Shown piece after piece: positions 8,053 to 15,568 of a stretch of DNA of 44,452 nucleotides (position 1 is its first letter; each line of letters opens with the position of its first letter). Source of the stretch: Mediterranea sp. (in: CFB group bacteria) (GTDB lineage: Bacteria; Bacteroidota; Bacteroidia; Bacteroidales; Bacteroidaceae); NCBI GenBank assembly GCA_031261785.1, contig JAISIZ010000075.1:1-44452 (forward strand). The letters are read 5' to 3'. The notes under the pieces were generated by a model, which searched no databases, had not been told where the DNA came from, and was given only the letters and a program-made list of their open reading frames with translations. Made by a program: the position numbers and the translations under genes.

Positions 8053-10992
8053 TTAGATGTTGTTCAAGGCGTTCTTCAGCTGTTTCGAGATGTAATTCCA
8101 CTCTTCGGTCAGTTGTGGCAGGTCGCCTCTGGCCTGCGTGTCGTACGTCAAGCTATTCTTGTCCGTGCACAGCAGCCTATCCACATAGTCGGCATATCCA
8201 CCCGAAATGATGTCATCAATGATCATTTCATAGTACGCCCTTCCCCGCTTCGAGATGTCGTACTGGATCTTCGCTGTCAGCGTCTGCTTGATTTGGGGCA
8301 GCACCACGGTCTTGAAGTAGTTGAACGCCTTGTCTCTCTGCGTGGTGTTGCCGAGCGGTGTCCATTTCCCTTCCAGCCCTCTCGAGTCGCCGTCTTCATT
8401 CCAAAAGTAATACTTCTTGTTGTTCATGCGGATGTACTTCACGTGCTCTACCTCCTCTTTGTGGTCAATCTTCAGCGGCTTGCCGTTATTGTCTTTCGCC
8501 ATGATGTACATTGTCTCCTTGACGCTCTCCCAGCCGAAGATGTTGCCGCAGACCCAATAGAGGATGTCCTCGTTCTGCATCTCGGGCTTCAGCTTGAAGT
8601 CTTTCTTTCGCATTTCCTCGAACAGCTCTCTGTCGAAATGAGGGTTGGGATTGGTCGACTTCGGATTCGAGGCGTCACGCATCAGCGTGTTGTATTCCCG
8701 CTCCACCGTCGCGTCGTCGAACGAGCCGATGCAGTAGGGGATGATAGCCATGTCCGAGCGATAGAAGATGATTTTCTGCTTCATGGACTCGAAATCGGAC
8801 CTGATATACTCTTTCTCGATATCCTTCAGAAATGCGCCGTCGCCCTCCAGGCGCGACTTTATCGGGTTGCCGGCTTCATCTATACCTCGGTAAAGTGAGA
8901 TCAGGTAATTCTGCACCATCATGGTGGTGGGCAGGGAATTTCCCCGGGTCTTGCTCACCTGTCCGCGATTTTCCAGCCTCAGCAGGCGGCTCGACTTCTC
9001 GGCAATCTGTTTCTTCAGCCGTTTGTAGTCCTCCTCGCTCAGCTTGGCTATGACGTCGGTAATCAGTACGTCGCGATATTCTTGAGCGCCCTTCAACGTA
9101 CCGGCAAATTTGAGGATCGAATGGCTCAGATCGGTGTTCAGGTCCATGTCCAGCAACGATTTGCCTAAGGAGCCGATATAGTCGGAGATAACGAGATCTT
9201 TGTCGCGGAACTTCATGTTCAGCCTGTCGTTGTACGACAAGTCGTACTCGAACACCAAGGTCGACTCGGACGAGTTTTGCCGCGTGGTCAGCTCGGTCTC
9301 GTACTCGTTCAGGAGTTGGGACATCTTCTTGTCCAGCTGGTCGACCTTCGTCTTCAGCGTGCCGATTTCGGCCAGCAGGTTGGAGAATATGGTATAGGCG
9401 GCTTTCCGGCGTTCAATCTCCAGCTTATTCTTCAAGATGCGTTGGGCGGAGCGCGCCAGGGTCTCGAGGCGCTCTTCCTTGCCCGACTTGGTAGAGAAGA
9501 TCTTCTTCGAGTAGTCCTCGTATTCCTTATATTGGGGTTCCAGTCCTTCGAGCGCGACCTGTACTGTCTTGTCGAAATCGGACGATTCGCCCTCCATCTC
9601 ATTCTTGAATTGGGTCAGGATTTGCTCCAACGTCGCGAGGAACACCAAGCTGTTTCCTACGCCATGTTCCTTGTTGATGAGCTGCGACAGCCTCTCGGCC
9701 AGCTTCGCCACCAGCTCGTCGTTGCGCGTCTTGAGGTCGTTCGCGTTCGGGAAATCGGGATAGACGCCGATATATTTGTTCACCACTCCCTTGATTGCGG
9801 CCAGCGAATCTTTGCGGTCCAGCAAGGGCATCTTGATGCCGGTTATCTTGCCGGGGGCGTATATGCCGTCCGTCAGTTGGTTGTATTGGTCGCCATCTTC
9901 CCTGATCTTGACCGCTTCTGTCCAGTTTACGGCTTGCTGCTGGATGTCCGTGTCCTTCTGCTGCAATTTCCGTATCAGCTCAATGGCGGCTTTCAGCCCA
10001 TAGATATCGGCCAGCAGGTCACCCCGATACACCACTTGGCAAGCGCCCAGAGTCTGTACCCAGCCCAACTTGGGGGAGATGTTGAAATTGCCGTTCTTCC
10101 ATCCCGTGTTGCTTTGTCCGGACTTGATCTTGCTGCCCATATCGCCGCCGGCCACGTACAGGCAGGTGCCCAGCACTTCGCACAGCTTCGACACGTTGTC
10201 GACGCGCTTGCCGTTCTCAGTCTCGTTGTCGATCACGTAGAATTCGTCGAAGATGGGATTCGTGAGCGTCGATTTTTTCCCGTTGAGGGTGACGTTTATC
10301 GGGTTATCGTTGGAGGCGGTCATCAGGTAATCCAGATCCAATATGGCCGAATACGCATTGGACACCACGCGGGGCGATTTGTTGGTCGAAGTGTCCATCG
10401 TGCGGAACACGCTGTGCAATATGCCATAGCCCACCACGTTCACCTGGTTCTGGTACTTGTCGCGAATCATCATGGCCACGTTCAGGAAAGAGCCGCATCC
10501 GGTACCTCCCGCGAGCGACATGGCGATATGGATGTCGATGGACTGGCCCCTCTCCTCGTTGTACTCCAGGCTGTTTTGGATATTCTTCACTTGCGTCACG
10601 CAGTTGGCTATCCGTTGTTCGATGCTGGCTATGATCATCTCCGAAAGGAAACGCCCATACGTACGCACCTGGCTGGCGCCTTTGCTTATCATGTTTTCAA
10701 TAAACCGGGTATTCTGCGGGAACATCCAGGTGTATTCGCCCAGTTTGCTTCGCACGTCGTAAAGCTCCTTGGGACTTCCCACGCTTTTCAGGGACAGAAA
10801 ATCGTCTTTCATATCCGTCGCCAAATTCGGGTTGTTCTCTTCCGTCAAGTCAAAATCGATCGCCGCGAAAGCGATTTGTTCCGGAATGTTGCCCTTGCCG
10901 TAGGCGTCCTCATACATTTTCTTCGTTTTCGCGATCGCTTTGATACCGGTACCTCCAAGACCGATATAGATGGAGGGTCTAATTGTTGCCAT
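8053..10992 (-). CDS. Tubulin-like protein B (Tubulin_2-type) with intact GGTGCG loop
   Basis: 979 residues. The N-terminus carries GLGGTG (11-16) in a Rossmann-like first loop and AIDFD after the second strand. The tubulin/FtsZ signature is intact as AGGTGCGS (161-168). Known bacterial relatives are GTP-binding and cytoplasmic, but whether this one polymerises cannot be read from the sequence. The long C-terminal part is helical and ends in a block (about 840-979) almost the same as in the paralogue at 522-3368, including WNEDGDS and KWTPLGNTT. It has an additional central segment (KIREDGDQYNQLTDG onwards) missing from the paralogue. The gene starts 35 bp after the stop of the preceding membrane-protein gene and is followed after 20 bp by the protease gene, which suggests one transcript. 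The name is from motif and architecture, not from a search. Confidence 0.8.
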   Translation of the reverse strand: MATIRPSIYIGLGGTGIKAIAKTKKMYEDAYGKGNIPEQIAFAAIDFDLTEENNPNLATDMKDDFLSLKSVGSPKELYDVRSKLGEYTWMFPQNTRFIENMISKGASQVRTYGRFLSEMIIASIEQRIANCVTQVKNIQNSLEYNEERGQSIDIHIAMSLAGGTGCGSFLNVAMMIRDKYQNQVNVVGYGILHSVFRTMDTSTNKSPRVVSNAYSAILDLDYLMTASNDNPINVTLNGKKSTLTNPIFDEFYVIDNETENGKRVDNVSKLCEVLGTCLYVAGGDMGSKIKSGQSNTGWKNGNFNISPKLGWVQTLGACQVVYRGDLLADIYGLKAAIELIRKLQQKDTDIQQQAVNWTEAVKIREDGDQYNQLTDGIYAPGKITGIKMPLLDRKDSLAAIKGVVNKYIGVYPDFPNANDLKTRNDELVAKLAERLSQLINKEHGVGNSLVFLATLEQILTQFKNEMEGESSDFDKTVQVALEGLEPQYKEYEDYSKKIFSTKSGKEERLETLARSAQRILKNKLEIERRKAAYTIFSNLLAEIGTLKTKVDQLDKKMSQLLNEYETELTTRQNSSESTLVFEYDLSYNDRLNMKFRDKDLVISDYIGSLGKSLLDMDLNTDLSHSILKFAGTLKGAQEYRDVLITDVIAKLSEEDYKRLKKQIAEKSSRLLRLENRGQVSKTRGNSLPTTMMVQNYLISLYRGIDEAGNPIKSRLEGDGAFLKDIEKEYIRSDFESMKQKIIFYRSDMAIIPYCIGSFDDATVEREYNTLMRDASNPKSTNPNPHFDRELFEEMRKKDFKLKPEMQNEDILYWVCGNIFGWESVKETMYIMAKDNNGKPLKIDHKEEVEHVKYIRMNNKKYYFWNEDGDSRGLEGKWTPLGNTTQRDKAFNYFKTVVLPQIKQTLTAKIQYDISKRGRAYYEMIIDDIISGGYADYVDRLLCTDKNSLTYDTQARGDLPQLTEEWNYISKQLKNALNNI

Positions 10993-11027
10993 ATTGATAG
11001 ATGTTTTAAATGATTATTATTCTCTTT

Positions 11028-11918
11028 TCAAGTTGTCGTGATCGTAGCCTTCTTTCCGTCCGCGTCGATGACATTGAACGGCTCCCCGCGGACGGTATCG
11101 TCGTTGTCCAATTGGAAATCGCCCAAGCCCGAGAGGCGGATCTTGTGCCCGTGCCCACTCCTTATCGTTACCTGACGCGTCCAGAAGTCGTTGACCTCCA
11201 CCCGCACCACGCCGACGAAAAACTTGGAGAAGACGCCGTTCTTGACCGGCTTGTCCGAGCAAACCAGCTTGTAGGCGCTTCCCATCCGTATCGTGCGCTC
11301 GCCCGCCCCATCGTTGTAGTCGATAAAAACCTTGGAGAACCGGGTCCCCGGATTCATGACGCGCGAGAGGACGAAGCATAAGGCCAGAACGATGACGAGC
11401 GCGATCAGCCCGATGACCAACCAATAGGCCAAGGGATTGTACACGTCGTCTTTCTCCACGACGAGGCCTTTACCCAGCTCCAGATAGTCAATTCTATCCA
11501 AGCCGCCGGTTCCTCTTTCGCGCAAAAAGAGCGTGTGGCTGCCCTCGCTGGCTTCCGCCGTGAAGACGATGCCCACTTCCGCCGTTCGCTCCGACGGATT
11601 GATGGCCAGGACGTTGTCGGCGCATCGTTCTCCATTCTTGTACAATTCGATGCCCCTGGCCACGATGGTGTCGGCGGTCTCGTTATCTCTTTCCACGACT
11701 TCGAACTCGATGTCGTTTGTCAGCAACCGGCGGGCGTCCTCATTGAAATCGAAACGAAGCTCCTGCTTCATGGTGTCCGGCACGTATGGCTTGAAGGCGA
11801 AGTTGGTATAGAACTTGGTCTTACCCCAGAATTCCCCTTTCTCTCCGTCGTCGTCGCAAGAGGCGCAAAACGAGGCTATCGACAGCGACAGGGCGGCTAA
11901 ATACACATATCTTCTCAT
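11028..11918 (-). CDS. Membrane-anchored protein with periplasmic domain and C-terminal tail domain
   Basis: 296 residues. The N-terminus is a signal sequence ending FCASC, with Cys21 followed by DDDGE, which resembles a lipoprotein with a Bacteroidetes export signal. A second, very strong membrane helix lies at about 163-187 (AYWLVIGLIALVIVLALCFVL), followed by a 105-residue domain rich in beta strands. The part between the two (22-160) also looks beta-rich and contains GSHTLFLRERGTGG, as in Ig-like or carbohydrate-binding modules. The most likely arrangement is a periplasmic domain held in the inner membrane with the C-terminal domain inside the cell, which conflicts with surface export. 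Its start codon overlaps the vWA gene stop by four bases (ATGA), so the two are translationally coupled. No family was recognised. Confidence 0.65.
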   Translation of the reverse strand: MRRYVYLAALSLSIASFCASCDDDGEKGEFWGKTKFYTNFAFKPYVPDTMKQELRFDFNEDARRLLTNDIEFEVVERDNETADTIVARGIELYKNGERCADNVLAINPSERTAEVGIVFTAEASEGSHTLFLRERGTGGLDRIDYLELGKGLVVEKDDVYNPLAYWLVIGLIALVIVLALCFVLSRVMNPGTRFSKVFIDYNDGAGERTIRMGSAYKLVCSDKPVKNGVFSKFFVGVVRVEVNDFWTRQVTIRSGHGHKIRLSGLGDFQLDNDDTVRGEPFNVIDADGKKATITTT

Positions 11919-12916
11919 TTCTTTATGATGCTTATTTTTAAGGTTTTCTCGGGTTTGTTAATCAACCGCAGCTCCAGATTGTCTTTCGTGAGATAGAGTA
12001 TCTTCTTCGACCGGTCCTTGACCGCGTCCTGGTTGGCCAATTCAACGCGTATAGGCAACGACGTCACCTCCGGCAACAAGACTTTAAGCTCCTCGTACGG
12101 TTGCTTGTACACGAGGTCGAAAGTCACCTTCCCGTCTTTCACGACAACGGTCTGGTTCACGTTCATGACGGAGTCTTCCGCTACCACTCTCACCTCCACG
12201 CCATCGGGAAAAGAGATGCTTTTCCGGTATATCAAGGGGATATTTGCCGTCTTGTCGTCCTTCAGGTTCGCGTAAACAAGATCCTCGGGGCGCAAGTCGA
12301 TCAGTTCCATTTGTCCGGGCGAATCCACGATCTCCAGGTTGTCGCCGGGCCTTGCCGCCAAATTGATGATTTCTTCCCCCGCTTCTTCCTTAGCCTTTTC
12401 GGTCAGCATCACGTATAGGCAATAGGCATAATTCTCATTGGCGTATCCGCCCCACCGCTCGAGCAATTTCAGCAGGCTCGCCTTGCCTCCAAAGCTATCG
12501 GATTGCCCGCCGTCAGTCAGCAGTATCAATACGTTATACTTGTCGGGACGGATGAAGCGCTTTTGTACATCCTGTATGGGTCCCGCGATATTGGTCTCTG
12601 TCGGGACGTTGTTATCGTAATCGGTGATATGCTTTATCAGTCTCTTCTTGCCTTCGGGCGTGGCGGTCGCTTCCCACGTTTCCAAGACGCATGTCTGGAA
12701 AGGAAGGACGACGATCTCCGTACTTTCGTCCGTGATGCCGTCGATCTCTTTCACCAGGAAGTTCACCACGTCATCGTAAATATCGGGGGTACGGCCCTGG
12801 TAGGCTTTCATCGACAAGGTGACGTCCCACAGATAGATGCGCCGTTGCAGTTGCGGCTGCGCCAGGGCACATACGCAAGCCGCCAGCAGCAGGGTAATTA
12901 ATGCGATTTTCTTCAT
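11915..12916 (-). CDS. Periplasmic von Willebrand factor A (vWA) domain protein
   Basis: 333 residues. An N-terminal signal peptide (MKKIALITLLLAACVCALAQ) could be cleaved after ALA; LLAAC could also act as a lipobox. The vWA domain covers about 25-210. It has a metal-site motif DVTLS (Asp31, Thr33, Ser35) in place of DxSxS, Thr108 in TETNIAG and Asp135 in LLTDGGQSD, so a metal-dependent adhesion site looks complete apart from a Ser-to-Thr change. A beta-rich C-terminal domain of about 110 residues follows. vWA domains usually bind partner proteins through the metal, so this is probably the periplasmic docking element of the cluster. Four-base overlaps with genes on both sides (ATGA) indicate a tightly coupled set. 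Confidence 0.85.
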   Translation of the reverse strand: MKKIALITLLLAACVCALAQPQLQRRIYLWDVTLSMKAYQGRTPDIYDDVVNFLVKEIDGITDESTEIVVLPFQTCVLETWEATATPEGKKRLIKHITDYDNNVPTETNIAGPIQDVQKRFIRPDKYNVLILLTDGGQSDSFGGKASLLKLLERWGGYANENYAYCLYVMLTEKAKEEAGEEIINLAARPGDNLEIVDSPGQMELIDLRPEDLVYANLKDDKTANIPLIYRKSISFPDGVEVRVVAEDSVMNVNQTVVVKDGKVTFDLVYKQPYEELKVLLPEVTSLPIRVELANQDAVKDRSKKILYLTKDNLELRLINKPEKTLKISIIKK

Positions 12917-13389
12917 ACGTTATCTACAGCGTTAATTTGTTTTGAGAGAAAAGTGCTCGTCAGTATGCGCGACACCACAGCGAAAGCGATGAAAGCGGTT
13001 CCTATCCCCGCCGTCATCACGATGAAATTCGAGTTGATCTTGAAAAACAGGATCAGCAAGGCGACCACGAATACGTCGAGCATGTTGAAGCGATCCAGGT
13101 CGTACGACGTTTTCAGTATCTTGTCGCGAACCACCGCGACGAACAGCTCGACATACCTAATTATCGGAAACAGGAACGTGAACATGAAGATCACGCCGGC
13201 CAGGAGGTAATCGCGGCTCTCCACGAAGAGCCTTACGGTCCCCAGCAGCGTAATGCTTTCGTGGTCGTAGGTAAAGAGGACGAGATTCTTGTGCGTGGTC
13301 AGTATGGGGAAAACGATTCCCAACACGAAACAGACTACGGACAACACGTAGAACGCCACGCCAAGTATCCTGTTCGTCCTCCGCTTCAT
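12913..13389 (-). CDS. Small PqiA-like multi-pass membrane protein
   Basis: 158 residues with four hydrophobic segments near 9-30, 61-83, 103-117 and 121-145. The sequence around the third helix, FNMLDVFVVALLILFFKINS, strongly recalls the conserved MLDVFvvalLvalvKl segment of paraquat-inducible protein A (PqiA/YebS), inner-membrane proteins that act with MCE lipid-transport proteins. Here it is only about half the length of a classical PqiA, and no MCE protein is encoded nearby, so it has probably been reused as a membrane component of this cluster. It overlaps both neighbours by four bases. Assignment is by eye from one motif and the helix layout. Confidence 0.6.
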   Translation of the reverse strand: MKRRTNRILGVAFYVLSVVCFVLGIVFPILTTHKNLVLFTYDHESITLLGTVRLFVESRDYLLAGVIFMFTFLFPIIRYVELFVAVVRDKILKTSYDLDRFNMLDVFVVALLILFFKINSNFIVMTAGIGTAFIAFAVVSRILTSTFLSKQINAVDNV

Positions 13390-13880
13390 GGCTCGGCGGC
13401 TTTTAGGTCTTCCAGGATTCCGTCAAGAGCCTCCTGCGCTTTCTTTCCCGCCTTCTTGGCGTCGAGGCGCAACTTCTCCAGGTCCTCTTGCATGTCGTTC
13501 TCGATGTAGTACTCCACCTTGGCCTTCAGTCCCTTCACGTCGAGCGAGTTGAGCATCTCCTCGATCGACGAGCCTATGGCGTCTATGTTGCGGTAATAAT
13601 GCCATTGCCCCTGGTTGGACTTGATCAGCACCTCGTCCTTCACGCCGAACTCATCCTTGAACTTATCGTACCATTCGCCCGTGAACCTGGCGTACTCCTT
13701 GTCTTTCTCCAGCCAATCGCCTTCGCCATACGACCGGTAATTGTTGGCCACCTCCGTGATGAAGGCGTCAAACTGCTCCAGGTACGCCTCTTTCGACGAT
13801 GGTCCGCAGGCGCTCACGCATAGCGCGGCGATGCCTACGATGAGCGTTCGGCTCCATGTTGTCACATCTGAATGTTTCAT
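13386..13880 (-). CDS. Lipoprotein of unknown function, helical
   Basis: 164 residues. A signal sequence ends in LCVSAC with Cys25 as the likely lipidated residue. The mature part is acidic, almost entirely helical and contains a predicted coiled coil near the C-terminus (MQEDLEKLRLDAKKAGKKAQEAL). It resembles short Bacteroidales lipoproteins of the SSKEAYLE type that carry unnamed domains, but I cannot name a family with confidence. The stop codon overlaps the start of the PqiA-like gene. A 71-bp gap separates it from the LytTR gene upstream. No active-site motif is visible, so a structural or ligand-binding role in the envelope is only inference. Confidence 0.6.
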   Translation of the reverse strand: MKHSDVTTWSRTLIVGIAALCVSACGPSSKEAYLEQFDAFITEVANNYRSYGEGDWLEKDKEYARFTGEWYDKFKDEFGVKDEVLIKSNQGQWHYYRNIDAIGSSIEEMLNSLDVKGLKAKVEYYIENDMQEDLEKLRLDAKKAGKKAQEALDGILEDLKAAEP

Positions 13881-13951
13881 ATCGTTCTATCTTTAACGTT
13901 TATAATTCCAAAGTCCCGGCTCCATCCGTCCTCTTCGTCCGTCGGAACGGC

Positions 13952-14299
13952 TCACAGCAAAAACAACCGGCTTTTCAGCTCCTTCATGTATCCCCTCGAC
14001 ACGCGCAAGTCGTCCCGCTCGCACAAGTACTCCGCGGGCGCGTCGAGGCTCACGTAGCACCCCTCGATGGAGGCCAGGTGCAGCATATTGATGATGATGG
14101 ATTGGTTGATCCGTACGAATGCGGGGGAAGCGGCGATGATTTCGTCCGCGCCGGTCTGCCGACGGAGCTTGAACAGCTGTCCGTCGATGGAGATGGCTTG
14201 CCACACCCGCTGCTCCTTCTCGTACGAGAAGAAGTAGATGTCCGACATGCGGAATATGCGAAAGCCCCGCGCAGTGGCAATGTAAAACGTTTCTTCCAT
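13952..14299 (-). CDS. LytTR-type DNA-binding protein without receiver domain
   Basis: 115 residues, essentially just a LytTR domain. An N-terminal strand region (FYIATARGFRIFRMSDIYFFSYEKEQRVW) corresponds to the usual 'I.....i..I.yiE..g' opening. The core AFVRINQSIIINMLHLASIE matches the conserved F.RihrSyiVN...I..i helix and strand pattern. LytTR proteins bind paired direct repeats spaced about two helical turns apart. No phosphoacceptor (receiver) domain is present, so its activity is probably set by its level or by a partner. It is the first gene of the minus-strand cluster. A candidate promoter and a pair of 22-bp-spaced repeats lie upstream at 14367-14486, consistent with autoregulation and control of the cluster. 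Confidence 0.8.
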   Translation of the reverse strand: MEETFYIATARGFRIFRMSDIYFFSYEKEQRVWQAISIDGQLFKLRRQTGADEIIAASPAFVRINQSIIINMLHLASIEGCYVSLDAPAEYLCERDDLRVSRGYMKELKSRLFLL

Positions 14300-14366
14300 G
14301 GCTCACTCTTTTCTAAAAATTTAAGTTCTATGTCCTTTCCATACAAATTTAAATGTTACCTACCCG

Positions 14367-14374
14367 CAAAGATA
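14367..14374 (-). promoter_or_regulatory. -7 box (TATCTTTG) of the LytTR gene/cluster
   Basis: The minus strand reads TATCTTTG, matching TAnnTTTG. It lies 67 bp before the LytTR start codon. The equivalent position in the second promoter copy (17917-17924) reads TACCTTTG, which supports a real promoter. A recognisable -33 TTTG is missing, as expected if a bound activator is needed. Confidence 0.55.
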
Positions 14375-14420
14375 GAGTAAATCCCGCGATATTCCGCGTC
14401 CCATTTTTCCGCCGCGTGCT

Positions 14421-14486
14421 TAATCGGTCGAAATCGTGGCTCATTCTGCTAATAATCGTGCCTATTCTGTCGATTTTTTATCGGCT
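14421..14486 (-). promoter_or_regulatory. Probable LytTR operator: paired direct repeats 22 bp apart, upstream of the cluster promoter
   Basis: ATCGTGGCTCATTCTG at 14433 and ATCGTGCCTATTCTG at 14455 are direct repeats with starts 22 bp apart, the two-turn spacing typical of LytTR target sites. The 66-bp block is repeated at 17971-18036 with 59 identical positions, the last 36 without a change. The distance from the first repeat to the -7 box is 59 bp in both copies. That the LytTR protein encoded at 13952 binds here is inference. Confidence 0.6.
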
Positions 14487-14515
14487 CACCCATGAACTTC
14501 ATTCGCTCGCCACCA

Positions 14516-14974
14516 TTTCCGCGAGGAAACAGCGCCAAAAACTACTTCCCGATACAATTTCCGGCCGGAAATAGCGCCAAAACATTATTATTATACAGTT
14601 TCCTCTCGGAAAAAGTATCAAATCGCTCTTTCCTATACGATTTCCGACCGGAAATAGCATCAAAAATTACTTTCCCATTGAATTTCCGCCCGGAAACAGT
14701 ACCAAAACGTTATTTTCATGCGATTTCCGGCCGGCGACAGCACCAAAACATTATTATTATGCAATTTCCGGCCGGAAATTGCACCAAAAAATTCTGCCGC
14801 ATAGAATTTCCGAGCGGAAACAGCACCGAAAAGTTCTGTTTCATGGAATTTCCGAGCAGAAACAGCACCGGAAAGTTCTGTTTCATGGAATTTCCGAGCG
14901 GAAACGGCACCGGAAAGTTCTGTTTCATGGAATTTCCGAATGGAAACAGTGTCCAACCATTCTGCGGTATATGA
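14516..14974. repeat. Tandem array, 11 units of 41-42 bp with a TTTCCGnnCGGAAA palindrome
   Basis: The core TTTCC begins at 14516, 14558, 14599, 14641, 14683, 14724, 14765, 14807, 14849, 14891 and 14933, that is, every 41 or 42 bp. Most units start with TTTCCGGCCGGAAA or a one- to three-base variant such as TTTCCGAGCGGAAA, followed by aGCACCaAAA and a more variable tail. The last units at 14807-14932 are nearly identical (tail GTTCTGTTTCATGG), pointing to recent local duplication, whereas the first units are diverged. This is not a CRISPR: the 'spacers' are also repeated. It begins 29 bp from the operator block. The 14-codon periodicity creates open frames on both strands that I regard as by-products. 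Confidence 0.85.
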
Positions 14975-15092
14975 TTCCATTTTCGCGAGTATTCCAATCC
15001 AGAACACACCAGACAGTAAACTGCAGGAAATGCGGCCTGAAAGCCCTAAACGTAGCTGTAAACTGTTGCCTGAATGGACCGCTTAATCCAAT

Positions 15093-15206
15093 CCAACGTA
15101 AAGCAAGGAACGAGCGACACGTCCAGATTTCCCGCGTACGTGTGTCGTTGCGGGGTAAGCCCAGCTTATTCCTTATACTATGTGGCAAAGAGATAAGCTG
15201 CCCTTT
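15093..15206. repeat. 115-bp interspersed direct repeat, copy 1
   Basis: Matches 15424-15539 over about 115 bp with scattered mismatches. Shared pieces include GGAACGAGCG, TTTCCCGCGT, a G/T-rich stretch, GTTGCGGG, TTATTCCTTATACTATG and GGCAAAGAGAT. No gene is inside. It may be a member of a genome-wide intergenic repeat family. Confidence 0.75.
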
Positions 15207-15423
15207 CAACCGCCTTATCCAGTCTATTCTTGTCGGGATGCCTTCGGTATTATGGGGCACCAGTGAAAACCTGTGTTTATCCCCTGTACCGTCCTCCAGT
15301 AAAGTCTCACATTTTGCGAGCGGCTGGATAGGAGGCACGTCTTCGCCATTCGCGAGCCATTGGACTCGGCGCCCTGCAAGGGCCAAAGCGTGGCTGAAAG
15401 CCTATGCCCGTAGGGCTATTAGC

Positions 15424-15539
15424 CCAACGCAGAGCGAGGAACGAGCGGCACGCTCCGGTTTCCCGCGTGTGTGTGACGTTGCGGGCTGTAAGCCCTGGTT
15501 ATTCCTTATACTATGCGGCAAAGAGATGATCTGCCCTTT
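15424..15539. repeat. 115-bp interspersed direct repeat, copy 2
   Basis: Second copy of the repeat at 15093-15206, 331 bp apart. Its end lies 30 bp from the stop of the AT-rich membrane protein at 15569. Upstream of it, GTAGGGCTATTAGCCC forms a small dyad. The stretch between the two copies (15207-15423) shows no convincing gene. Confidence 0.75.
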
Positions 15540-15568
15540 TATTGTATCTTTCCTAAGTTTATGCAGAA

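Noticed and set aside
9277..11013. A 578-codon plus-strand open frame
   Set aside because: Shadow of the tubulin-like B gene; no recognisable domain.
14492..14974. A 160-codon plus-strand frame across the 41-42 bp array, and 115-codon frames on the other strand
   Set aside because: The openness comes from the repeat period (42 bp = 14 codons). Several units are 41 bp, so a repeat protein would be shifted at each; no start context or family.
14516..14974. CRISPR array
   Set aside because: The sequences between palindromes are also repeated and short, there are no unique spacers, and no cas genes are nearby.
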